Shown in pieces: positions 43,850-53,877 of a stretch of 64,000 nucleotides of DNA. Numbering within the stretch: the stretch's first letter is position 1; every line of letters starts with the position of its first letter. A program made the position numbers and the translations under genes. The stretch is taken from NCBI GenBank assembly GCA_946811695.1, contig OX328123.1:13930162-13994161 (forward strand). The letters run 5' to 3'. A model generated the notes under the pieces. It was not told the origin of the DNA and did no database searches. It saw only the letters and a program-made list of their open reading frames with translations. The stretch comes from Gonocerus acuteangulatus. Lineage: Eukaryota > Arthropoda > Insecta > Hemiptera > Coreidae.

Positions 43850-44435
43850 TTGTTGAAATACGTGGGGAATATTTGTTTGCGTTTAATTTTTCTCGTCTTG
43901 AACTATCTTATTTCTATTTTATTTTTATTTTTTTTTTTTTAAATAGGTTCCTACTGTACTTTCTAATATAATTGTACTAAAGTTATTTCTTGGTATATGA
44001 AAATACCTCACAGCCAATACATTCAGATAAAATTGTGTTATATCTCCCTTTGAGTAAGGTTCGGTACAGAAAGGAGTATTGTATTACTGTTTTCATATAG
44101 AAAAGTCTCCTGAAAATCAATCTTCGAATAGTGAAGGATTTTCATAAAGCGATGAGAATGGTTCGGATGGAGTGGCTCTTCAAAGAGATTGGAGCTGGAA
44201 AGGTAGCTGTGTACTCAATAAAAACTCCAAAGACCAATCAGGTTAATGAATGGATTCGTAGGAAATGGAGTCTTGTATATCTCCTAGGGTACTTCAGAGG
44301 TAATTGGTGGGAGTGAAAGGGTTAGAAGGCCGTCTCTTAGCTTTTCATCGATACCATGATGGATTAGCATACTTTTTTTTCGCCATTTTTTGATGGTCAT
44401 AAATCAGGGGTCGAAAATAATTGTTTACTTTTAGC
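43850..44435. other. no recognised gene
   Basis: A 61-codon plus-strand frame (44131-44316) is unrecognised. Otherwise AT-rich sequence. Confidence 0.4.
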
Positions 44436-44560
44436 ACTTTCCTCCGAAGGAAAGTCGCTATTGAGGTTGCAATCATGACAGAATTTTTGAAACATTTCTT
44501 CGAATCTTTATCGATCCTACCTAGTACACACAGAAAATGATCCCAGTTAAAATTTTTATA

Positions 44561-44620
<60 letters not shown>

Positions 44621-45362
44621 TCCGTTAACACGATACAGGCCAGAGTTTTTGTTTTTTCGCCACGCAACTTGGTATGTAGTATACCCCCATCAAACGATTG
44701 AACGAGTTCGTTAACCAACAAAATCGGTCCATCCGAAAGGGGGTTTACTCCGGAGCCAAAGTAGTTATTTGTCAATACCAGACATAATTTTTGTTATATT
44801 TCAACGAATCTCAGTATTCGTTGTGGTCAACTGAAAAGAAAAAATTGTTCTAAAAATAAACTAAATCAGTTGAGTAGAAGGGGGTGGGGGTTTACTCCGA
44901 ACAGAAATTACTAATTTCCTTATACCGGTAGTAATTGCTCTTGTATTTTTATGAAACTCTGTATACATCCTGGCTATCTAATAAGAAAGAATTGATATGA
45001 AAATGAACTAAATCGGTCTATTGGAAGGGGGGGGGGGAGGTGTTACTTTGTACTATGTTTGAATTGAATTCTCCCGCCAAACGTAGGTTCGCGAATCTCA
45101 TGAAGATCAATAGATCAAAATGTGAAGCTTTGTGTATTTATTACTTATTGTAGTACCCCGCATACACAAAACTCTGGAAGGAAATTAATTGCAAAATTAA
45201 TAATTGAAACACCTGCTCATAAAAGCAAAAGAGCAGAACAATTTATGTTTTTATTTTATTTATCTATATAGGTTATTTTAAGCAAATTATTCAAGAATGC
45301 ACTCGACACTACCCAATTCTGAGGAAAGTGCTCAGTTATGCAGCTCCTACGTGACGCACTTT
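44436..45362 (+). repeat. repeat family A, copy 3
   Basis: Uninterrupted copy from the terminal hairpin (AGCACTTTCCTCCGAAGGAA) to TATGCAGCTCCTACGTGACG, with an internal (TA)n (44558-44617) and the GGGTTTACTCC units. It supplies the empty site for the transposon inserted in copy 1. Confidence 0.9.
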
Positions 45363-46004
45363 TATTTTTAAAAAGTATTTTTTAAACTTTTACCTACTTT
45401 TATTTTCATTTGTAAAAAGTAAAAGTTCGAAAATATCTTTATGGGTTTAAACTTCTTTCTATTTATTTTTTTTACTGTTGGTTTTTAACATAAAAAATAA
45501 ACGTTTTGAAGTATGTTATAATATTTGTAACAGCTGTTTTCTATTTCATTGTTTACAGCTGCTTTCTATTTCATTGTTTACTTTTGTTTATTCTATTCAT
45601 TCAGTCTAATATGTAGTATTATTCTAAGTTCAATAAAGCCTAGTTTCAGGTTATTCTTTTCTCTTCTATAACAAAGTAATTGTTATTAAAATACTTAATA
45701 GAAAAAAAGTTTAAAGAAATAAATTAAAGCTATTAACGTTTATTTTTTGTTTTGTATCAACAAATATATTTTAGTAAATAAAAAAAAATAAATTTTCAAA
45801 GAACATTTCACTTATTTAGAAGAATTATTTAAATTTCAATAATAACTTATCCAGTAAGTTTGTAAAATTTAGATTACATCTAGAATTATTTAATATATAA
45901 TTTAGGGTTTAAATGTATATATTAAATCGAGAAAAGTGTTGAAAAATGTACTTAATTTTAGAAGTTCCTAAATAAATTTTAAATAAAACTCTTTTTTTTT
46001 AAGA
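45363..46004. other. no recognised gene
   Basis: Very AT-rich; nothing identified. Confidence 0.4.
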
Positions 46005-47265
46005 GGTATTATTTTACTTATAAGATACGAGTTTTTTTTTAACAGTTAAATTTTAACTTCTTCGATAAAAAAATAACTGTTTCGATCCCTGGCTTAAATG
46101 CTTCCTTAACTTATCTCAAATGAAATCCAAGAGCGTTTATGCGGCGGAAAACATTTTAATATATAATTTTTTTTTATCTTCATAACAAGAAATTATTATT
46201 TATTTATTTATTCAGAATTTACAACAATGTAAAAATACATTTCCAGTAAAAAGATACATGTGAATGTGTCTTGAAGCTCGTGAGGAAGGAAGCTGCACAG
46301 TTGCAGTACCCACAAGGCAGAGAGTAATATTGTACTAACTACTCTTGGACCTGGTCTCTAGGCCAGTTACGCTTCAGACGGCGAATAGGGTTGTTTGGGA
46401 TTAGATATGATGATAGGGAGTTAATTAAAGAATTTGGATGACCGTGTAATTTAGAATGAAATTTTTTATATACTTGTTTTGATAAGGGTTGGATAAATGG
46501 AATATGGAGGTCGTTGTGAAGAGTCAAATTGGATACAAAGAATGGAGCGTCGGCTATTTTACGGAGGATTTTAGATTGCAATGATTGATTTTTGTAGGAG
46601 TTTGAGGGCTTTGTGGATCCCCAGAGCTCTATGCCATAAGTATATATAGGTCTGAGTATTGTCATGTAAATGAGTCTTTTGTTCTTAAGTGTAAGGTGTG
46701 ATCGTCGGTCGAGTAAGTGTAGTAAAAGTCTGTACCGTCGGTTGAGTACTTGTCTCTTCTGAGTAATGTGTGGTTTCCAAGTTAGTCGTTTATCAAGTAT
46801 AAGTCCAAGGTAGCGGATTTGGGATTTTTAGAAATTATTATTTAATAGAAATTATTAAAAAATTGAAAAAGAAAAAAAATGAATATTTTTGAAAATTAAA
46901 TTTTATAGGCGTTTTTCTCAAAACTATGTTTTTAAAATGTGCCGATACGCTAGCGCCTTCAATTTTCGCCCAATCAACTTCCAATTTTAACTGCAGATTG
47001 CTAATGATTTTTGCCAGTAGAGTGCGTAAGATTAATTCGAATCATTGAGCTAAAACAGTCTTACGGGCGATTTTCGAAGGATTTTTTTAATAAAATAAAG
47101 AATTGTTCAAAATAATATTTCTTAAAAATCCTACGTACAGATTACGTACGTAGGATTTTCTTAAAAATCCTACGTTAGATTTTACCTTCTTTAAAAATTA
47201 TTTTAGTTTTTATTTCTAGATTGAAAATTGCCACCTACAGACTATCATCCGTGAAAAAAGAGTTT
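46005..47265 (-). repeat. repeat family D, copy 3, interrupted
   Basis: Minus-strand match to 13280-13960 in two parts (46080-46187 and 46845-47265), split by a Jockey insertion. Confidence 0.75.
46203..46829 (-). pseudogene. Jockey-type LINE, 5'-truncated
   Basis: The minus strand is open from about 46828 to 46339: RYLGLILDKRLTWKPHI, KNKRLIYMTILRPIYTYGIE, ELWGSTKPSN, QSLQSKILRKIADAPFF, LTLHNDLHIPF and RRLKRNWPRDQ. It covers the thumb and C-terminal domain of a Jockey-clade ORF2 and starts slightly earlier than the copy at 40.3 kb. The tail is an AAATAAATAAAT run. A perfect 15-base target duplication AGAAATTATTATTTA lies at 46188-46202 and 46830-46844. The element interrupts repeat D. It lacks the endonuclease and the RT catalytic core. 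Open frame and perfect duplication imply a young insertion. Confidence 0.93.
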
Positions 47266-47715
47266 CATACCTCAATAGTCATACATACCTCAATTATTGT
47301 TATTTGAGTTTTTACGATTGTTAGATTCCCGTAAATAATAGCTAGCTCCGTCTCCAAACCTAAATAAATCTACTATTTTACAGATGCGGACTGTACCATT
47401 CGATAATTATAATCGACTAGAGTTTGAGGTCCTTCGGGGCTAAAAGCAATTTCAGAGGAAATTGCGGTCATTAATTTCACATTTTCTTGCCTCTAAATTT
47501 TTAAGATCAAAGTTTCCTGATGGACCTTTATGGAGTATTATAACGTGAATTATTCCCTCGTCCGTTAGGGCTGATGGCGAGCACTTTGAAATCACTTAGT
47601 ATATCTGCGTACAAACGTTTTTACTACGTCTTCAATGTGTTAAGCATATCACTTATTTTCAAGAACGACATGTCTCAAGATCGGCTATTTTGAGTTAAGA
47701 CTATATTTCGAATGC
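47266..47715. other. no recognised gene
   Basis: Nothing identified. Confidence 0.4.
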
Positions 47716-48251
47716 TATCAGGCTGTACCGTATGAAATGTCAGTTTTGGACTTGTCGATTCCCTTCAAATGTCTTGAAACTGTCGTGGCTCCTACTCCGA
47801 GTTCTTTGGCATATTCCCTAGTGCAATTTGAGGGACAAGCTTCAACCCTTTCTTTCAGGTGGTCATTGTCAAGCTTGGTTTCTGGTAAGGTCAAAATTTC
47901 CACTTTGAAACCTGGAAAACCAGCGGTAAACAGTTCGTTCATTCACCGTTCCCTCCCAGAACGCCATGTTAATGTTCATACACGCCTCAGCAGCGCTATG
48001 ACCGAGCTTAAATTCATAACGAAAAATAATACGGATTTCCGTTGAAGTCATAATTTAAGTTTTATTTTTTTCTCAGAGGATCGTTCTCACAACACAGTAC
48101 GCAAGTTACTGATTAAATAATAGGAATAAAAGAGCTTTAATTGAATAACAATGATGAATAACAATGATGTTTGTAAATAATGAAATAAAAAAGGGAAAGG
48201 ACTAAATCTTAAAGTAAACAAAACTGACATTTCATACGGTACAGCCTGATA
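47716..48251 (-). mobile_element. mariner (mauritiana-like), internally deleted, perfect TIRs
   Basis: 33-base ends, TA target included (47716-47748 and 48219-48251), are exact reverse complements starting TATCAGGCTGTACCGTATGA. The terminus resembles the Mos1 ITR (TCAGGTGTACAAGTATGAAA). Only 536 bases separate the ends against about 1.3 kb for a complete mariner; the transposase stops after the DNA-binding domain. A non-autonomous deletion derivative that could still be mobilised in trans. Confidence 0.9.
47740..48051 (-). pseudogene. mariner transposase DNA-binding domain
   Basis: From ATG at 48051 the minus strand reads IIFRYEFKLGHSAAEACMNI and VYRWFSRFQSGNFDLTRNQA, then, in another frame, DNDHLKERVEACPSNCTREY and AKELGVGATTVSRHLKGI. 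These are the two helix-turn-helix motifs of a Mos1-type mariner transposase, which bind the inverted repeats. A frameshift separates them near 47880, and the sequence runs straight into the TIR after the second motif, so the DD34D catalytic domain is deleted. Unable to transpose, though a truncated peptide could in principle bind TIRs. Family call rests on both motifs plus the matching TIRs. Confidence 0.9.
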
Positions 48252-48551
48252 CGTACATATTTCATACGGTACAGCCTGATACATACATATTTCATACGGT
48301 ACAGCCTGATACATACATATTTCATACGGTACAGCCTGATACATACATATTTCATACGGTACAGCCTGATACACACATATTTCATACGGTACAGCCTGAT
48401 ACATACATATTTCATACGGTACAGCCTGATACATACATATTTCATACGGTACAGCCTGATACATACATATTTCATACGGTACAGCCTGGTACATACATAT
48501 TTCATACGGTACAGCCTGATACATACATATTTCATAAGGTACAGCCTGATA
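48230..48551. repeat. 30-bp array made of the mariner terminus, 11 units
   Basis: Units read TTTCATACGGTACAGCCTGA plus TACATACATA. The first is the right TIR end of the adjacent mariner; each later one repeats the terminal 22 bases plus eight bases that begin just outside the TA. All face the same way. Frames across it stay open only because the unit is 30 bases. Confidence 0.95.
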
Positions 48552-49109
48552 CAAGCCTGTAGTAGCAACATATCTTTAATTTCATTTTAAACCGCTAGAG
48601 ATAATAAGTGTCATTTTCACATTACAACTTATTTCAGAATTGTTATTTTCAAGAACGTCTTAAGTCAGTCACCTTCGAATCGTAAAGCAAGAAATGACTT
48701 TATTGTTTAGAGAAAGTGTGTATTATTTACTTTTAAAACAGCTTTGCAAAAAAAGAAAGTCCATTTTTCGTTCTTCGAGTTTTGCATCAAGAAAGGAATA
48801 TTTCTTATTACGCCAATATTGTGCCGAAAACTAATAGTTTCCTGTTATGGTTAATTTTGATTCATGAAATTTTTTGGGAGACATCTGTAGTACTACTTCT
48901 ACTTGTAGCGTTATTATCAAGAGATACTTTTTTCTTTAGAAATAAAGATTTTGGATCAATTTGTTTTATGACACTCTTCTAAATAAAAGTCGGATCCTTT
49001 TTGAGAAAATATCCTTTATCATTTTGGAATTTATCATTACTGCCGCTAAAGGATTTACTGTCGGCCAGTCGTTAAAAGGTTACAAAAATTGTTACTGTTA
49101 CTTTAGAAA
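48552..49109. other. no recognised gene
   Basis: AT-rich with short frames; nothing identified. Confidence 0.4.
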
Positions 49110-49117
49110 GTGATTAC

Positions 49118-49917
49118 TAGAGCCCGGAAGTTAAGCAAAATGCCTTTTTTATCTGAATGGATATATTGAAGAATCAGATAGAAATAAATATGTTTCCGTG
49201 CATTTAGGAAGTGTAGAGACAATTTTTATTTTGCCTATTTTAAGATTTAAAGCCTTTTTTTGCCTTTTTTGCTCGTTATGCAATTTTTTTCTGCGATTTA
49301 AACATTTTAAAAAGCACATAACGAATTTCGAATTTCAGTTCGTCGAAAACAAAAAAGGTTTCACAAATTATATTACATATTGCCGTCACAAATATCAATT
49401 CGACAGCTTATTTTACCAACCCGTGGATTGACCCTCTGTAAATAACAGAGCCTTCCTTGGTAGGAGGAATGCACAGGCATAAAGAATAGCAGGAAAGAGA
49501 GAGGATGAGAGAAGTACGCCTCCTTCCTCACACCCCTTTTGCTGTGACAATGGTGTAGTTACCTGGTATTCCGGATTTAGAAATGATAAGATATTGCAGA
49601 GAAAGTTTTCCCTTAATGAAAAACATTTTTTCTAAGAAGGTCTATGAGAGTTGATACTTTGAAAAAGCATCTTGTTGTTGCTTGTAAGAAGGGAAAGTAA
49701 GAGTAAGTACACTAATTCTGTGATAAATTGATAATAAAGAAATGGATGAGTGCATACATATTTTCATTAATAATGAGTGAGATTCATCTTTGCCTTCACT
49801 CCTAATAAATGCCTATTTTAATTACAGTACTGCCTATTTTCAGTATTTCAAGTGCCTTTTTGCCTGCCTATTTTAACCAAAAATAAATGCCTATCTTCCG
49901 GGCTCTAATGATTACCA
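49118..49917. mobile_element. hAT-like element, 800 bp
   Basis: Inverted ends TAGAGCCCGGAAGTTA and its near inverse (TATCTTCCGGGCTCTA). The flanks GTGATTAC (49110-49117) and ATGATTAC (49918-49925) form an 8-bp duplication with one mismatch, as expected for hAT. A 77-codon frame inside (49198-49431) has CLFC and FKHFKKH, which might be a BED-like zinc-finger remnant; weak. Non-autonomous. Confidence 0.85.
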
Positions 49918-49925
49918 ACCTTTTT

Positions 49926-50900
49926 AAACAGGCAGGGGAAACATTTTTGCAATCAGATATTTATCTATAAGAAATCATTATCTTTATTTTTACATTAAGT
50001 AGTTCACGTCTGACAGATACATAAAATTAAATATTTCACTCTGGTGTTTATTGATTTTATTAAAACTAATGACCAGACGTCATTATTAACTCACAGAGGG
50101 ATTATGTTTCCAATTAAAAATATTGATTAATTTTTAATTAGAAAGCTGGCGAATTCCTATACGATACAGAAAGGCGCTAATTAGGAAGGGCGGGATTTAG
50201 ATTTATATATAAATGAGAAATATTTTAGAGAAACAGAATTCCATTTCAAAGCTTTAATTTACATTGAGATTACCGGCACATACATAAATATCATAAACTA
50301 TCGGTAAGGTGACAGGCAGGTTGAGTGAAAGAGAGGTAGTTGGAGTAAGTATTATCATATTGAGGGATAGGAGAATATTTGGCTGACCTACCTTTGACAA
50401 ACATCTTAACCAAGTGCTCCAGTAGACTCCAACCTGTCGGAGGTAAGCCAGCCCTTATAAACCCTTTCACCCCACCTCTTCTCTGTCTCTTGACAAGATT
50501 TACCTCGTCAGTCTTAGACCTTAGGAATCTACCACGTCACGTGGGAATTATCTAGACGCAGCGTCTGCAGATTCATTGTCCATCTCCAGTGTTGGACATC
50601 CAACATTTTCGCTCACATTTATTCACTTCCTCTACTTCCAAGGGAATATGGGGACTTACAATATCCTGCTAAAGAAAATAAGGGATATAAAATTTCTGCA
50701 TAAAATTACTTCATGGGTAGCTACCAGCTTGGAAGCAGTCTTACGGTTATCAACCAAAGGCTACATTGCATTCCACAGAGAACCTGCTGGCATTATTTCG
50801 CCTGTTCTTTTGACATTAAAATATTTTTTTTTGTTTAAGGGAAGTGACGTCACCAAGCAAATTAATCAATTTTTTGGAGGGAAATTAAATTTTTAATCAA
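49926..50900. other. no recognised gene
   Basis: A 106-codon plus-strand frame (50576-50896) resembles nothing known to me. No RNA gene or repeat seen. Confidence 0.35.
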
Positions 50901-50904
50901 GACT

Positions 50905-50983
50905 TCAGCAAGTTGTTCCAACAAGAATGATAATCGGACTTACACAACTCACTCACTCATATCTATATCTATTTACAAAAGGC
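50905..50983 (+). pseudogene. old I-type ORF2 fragment, left half
   Basis: The plus strand reads QVVPTRMIIGLTQLTHSYLY, matching EEVVLCRLRIGHSLLTHSYL of the intact I element about 65 residues from its C-terminus. It stops at the left border of repeat A (50984). The right half, RCGTCNVSLTVKHLLTDC, lies at 58372-58440 immediately after the other border of that repeat. The two pieces therefore come from one ORF2 copy interrupted by repeat A, which was later interrupted itself. Only this C-terminal part was searched out; upstream sequence is too decayed to follow. No function. Confidence 0.75.
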
Positions 50984-51810
50984 CGTCACGCAGGAGCTGC
51001 ATAACTAAGCACTTTCCTCAGAATTTGGGTAGTGTAGACTGCTTTCCAGAACAATTTGCTTAAAATATCCTACATAAATAAAATAAAAACATGAATAGTT
51101 CTCTTTTAAATTAAATCTAATGAACCGATTTAGTTTATTTTTACAACACATATTTACCTGTAGATTACCACTACGAATACCGAGTTTCCTTGAAATATTC
51201 CAAAAATCACGGCTGATAGTAACGAATTGGTATTGTGGGTCCGGAGTAAACCCCCCTCCTAATGAACCGATTTAGTTTATTTTTACAACACATATTTACC
51301 TGTGGATTACCACTACGAATATCGAGTTTCGTCGAAATATACCAAAAATCACGGCTGGTAGTGGCGAACTGGTATTGTGGGTCGTGAGTAAACCCCCCCC
51401 CCCTTCTAATGAACCGATTTAGTTCATTTTTATATCTCACTTTTATCTCTATATTACCACTACGAATACCAAGTTTCGTTGAAATATAACAAATATTACG
51501 GCTGGTAGTGGCGAACTGGTATTGTGGGTCCGGAGTAAACCCCCCCCCCCCTTCTAATGAACCGATTTAGTTCATTTTTATATCTCACTTTTATCTCTAT
51601 ATTACCACTACGAATAACAAGTTTCGTTGAAATATAACAAATATTACGGCTGACATAGTCAAATTAGTGTTTTGGGTTCGGGGTAAACCCCCCCTTCCGG
51701 TGGACCGACTTTGGTGGTTAACGAACTCGTTCAATCGTTTGCTAATTGAATGCTATATACCAAGTTTCGTGACGAAAAAACAAAAACTCTGGCCGCTATC
51801 GTGTTAACAG

Positions 51811-51860
<50 letters not shown>

Positions 51861-51976
51861 TTTAACGGGGGTCATTTTCGGTGTCTACTTGGTAGGATCG
51901 ATAAATATTTGAAGAAATTTTTCAAAAATTCCGTCATGAGTCCAACCTCAATAGCTACTTTCCTTCGGAGGATAGT
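50984..51976 (-). repeat. repeat family A, copy 4 (split by I element 2)
   Basis: Starts GCCGTCACGCAGGAGCTGCA, contains four tandem units of 142-148 bases (51119-51700; AATGAACCGATTTAG...GGAGTAAACCCC), a (TA)n (51817-51857), and the terminal hairpin. The last bases (GCTAAAA) are at 58365-58371, beyond the inserted I element. Confidence 0.88.
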
Positions 51977-52117
51977 AGTAGTTCAGTTGTGTGTTAGACA
52001 CGGTCGAGTGAGGTTGTGTGTAGTATTTCTCCGCCTTTGTGAAGAGCCGCTAACAGGTAGATTTTCGCTATTAGTAAGGATCATCTCTCCAGGTATTTAT
52101 TCATTCTCTCTTTTCCT

Positions 52118-53353
52118 TTCTTAATCAATAAATCAATCACTAGCCTAATAGGTGAAGTTAAAACTATTAAAAAGCTGCGTAACGGCTCACTCTTTATCGA
52201 GACCTATAGCGATTCTCAAGCAAAGGAACTGCTTGGTACTAGCAATCTCACACTTCTAGATACAATCAAGGTAAAGTTTGAACCGCATCAAACCCTAAAT
52301 CAATCCAAGGGTATAATTCGATGCCCAGAACTACAATACGTAGGCAAAGACGAAATTATCAGGGAATTACGGGACCAATTGGTCATTGACGCTCGTAGAA
52401 TTCAAATTTCTAAGAACGGAACCAAAATAGACACCCACAGCTACATATTAACATTCAAGACCCCCCTCCCCCCGTCTTCTATTAGAGTTGCATATATAAA
52501 ATGCAACGTTAAAATATACATTCCTCCTCCGATCAGATGTTTCGCCTGTTTCAAATTCAATCACGTATCTAGTACCTGTGCGATTGGAAATCGCTGCTCG
52601 GAGTGCGGAGAAGAGAAACACGAAAATTATAACTCCAACTGTCAGAGGATTAAGAAATGTTGTAATTGCGGTGACAGTCACGGAGCCTGGGATAAATCGT
52701 GTCCCAAGTATCTAGAAGAGCAGGCTATTAAATCTATTCAAACTAGGGAGAAAATAAGCTACGCAGCAGCAAAGAGTAAATGCAAACCCTTTATTAGTAG
52801 AGCCAGCCTTTATAGTCAAGTAGCGAAGGTACAAACAGCGAGCATAGCAACTCAAACTGACGATTATCAACCGAATTTCAAATCTTCGGCGCCAGACAGG
52901 CGGGAAGTCGAGCCTAGGGCTAGTAGTAGCGAGAACGGTAGGCTCGCATGTCTCCCCACCACTCCACCGCCTATCCCCACTCCCGCGTTTCCCCCAGCCA
53001 GCCCTGTCTCCCCACCTCCAAGTCCTCCGTGCGGTTCAGAGCAGCAAGGCGAGGGCTCCCCACCTCCAATCTTCGCTCCATCCAGCCCTCCCTCCCTAAC
53101 CCCACCTTTACAATGCGAGTCGGAGCAACATATCGAGGGTCCCTCTCTCCTCTCAAGCACTGACCTGCCTTTACCCTTTGAACCTCGCCGCTCACCCAGC
53201 CCTGACAATCTCCCCTCTACTCCTGCTCTTCCCAAACAAACCAACAAAGCTGCTAGCGTTACATTGATCCCGCCAAAGGTGCCAAAAACAAAAACAAGGG
53301 GTTCAAAGAAAACTGCAACAAAGCTTAAAACAGTTAATCCAAGCCCTGCATGA
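52118..53353 (+). CDS. LINE ORF1 of I element 2, no clear start codon
   Basis: A gag-like RNA-binding protein. From 52379 (ATG) there are 324 codons, but the frame is open further upstream to about 52118 with convincing RRM-like coding (KKLRNGSLFIETYSDSQAKE, and GIIRCPELQYVGKDEIIREL), so the natural protein begins earlier; no in-frame ATG exists there, which suggests a lost start. Three zinc knuckles follow: CFACFKFNHVSSTC, CSECGEEKHENYNSNC and CCNCGDSHGAWDKSC, in the same order and style as copy 1. The C-terminal 160 residues are strikingly Pro/Ser-rich with a basic end. It precedes ORF2 by 524 bases, far more than the 96 of copy 1. Probably non-functional given the start and the broken ORF2. 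Confidence 0.85.
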   Translation, partial: FLINKSITSLIGEVKTIKKLRNGSLFIETYSDSQAKELLGTSNLTLLDTIKVKFEPHQTLNQSKGIIRCPELQYVGKDEIIRELRDQLVIDARRIQISKNGTKIDTHSYILTFKTPLPPSSIRVAYIKCNVKIYIPPPIRCFACFKFNHVSSTCAIGNRCSECGEEKHENYNSNCQRIKKCCNCGDSHGAWDKSCPKYLEEQAIKSIQTREKISYAAAKSKCKPFISRASLYSQVAKVQTASIATQTDDYQPNFKSSAPDRREVEPRASSSENGRLACLPTTPPPIPTPAFPPASPVSPPPSPPCGSEQQGEGSPPPIFAPSSPPSLTPPLQCESEQHIEGPSLLSSTDLPLPFEPRRSPSPDNLPSTPALPKQTNKAASVTLIPPKVPKTKTRGSKKTATKLKTVNPSPA

Positions 53354-53877
53354 CTCCACACTACTTACTATTACATAATAAACTCCTGTAATCATCACTC
53401 CACACAAACCCCTTCAACCCCTTCAACTACCCAGCCCCTAACCACAAATATTTTCCAGCTTAAACATTCTACCGATCTTGATTTCCTGATTTACATAGAG
53501 ACTCTAACCCTTCATACACATTATGATATCATATCATAACAATAAACTACACTCAGCTATAGTTGTGTTTTGTGGAAAAACTTCTGCTTGCCACTGGATT
53601 AAGAACTGGCTTCAGCCTTATAGTAACATCTTTTCTATTTTTAAAGCAAAAGCAAAACTATCTAACAATCTCTATCTTTACAAATGTTACACTTACATAA
53701 ATGCTACTTTGTTTCTAGTTATTTTGTGTATATATTTAACTTATCTTGTCTCCTTAGTCTGCGCCTTTAATGTAATGATAAATAATTGTACAGGTCGCAA
53801 TCATAAAGATTGCCAGATTCCAGGTTTCATTGTTTTCCCATCCACATCAGCAGAATACTGCCTTCGGCCTTCACAAT

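Noticed and set aside
48087..48571. Repetitive 155- and 120-codon proteins
   Set aside because: 30-bp array of a mariner terminus; period divisible by three keeps frames open.
52867..53361. 164-codon Gly-rich protein on the minus strand
   Set aside because: Antisense shadow of the Pro-rich C-terminus of LINE ORF1.
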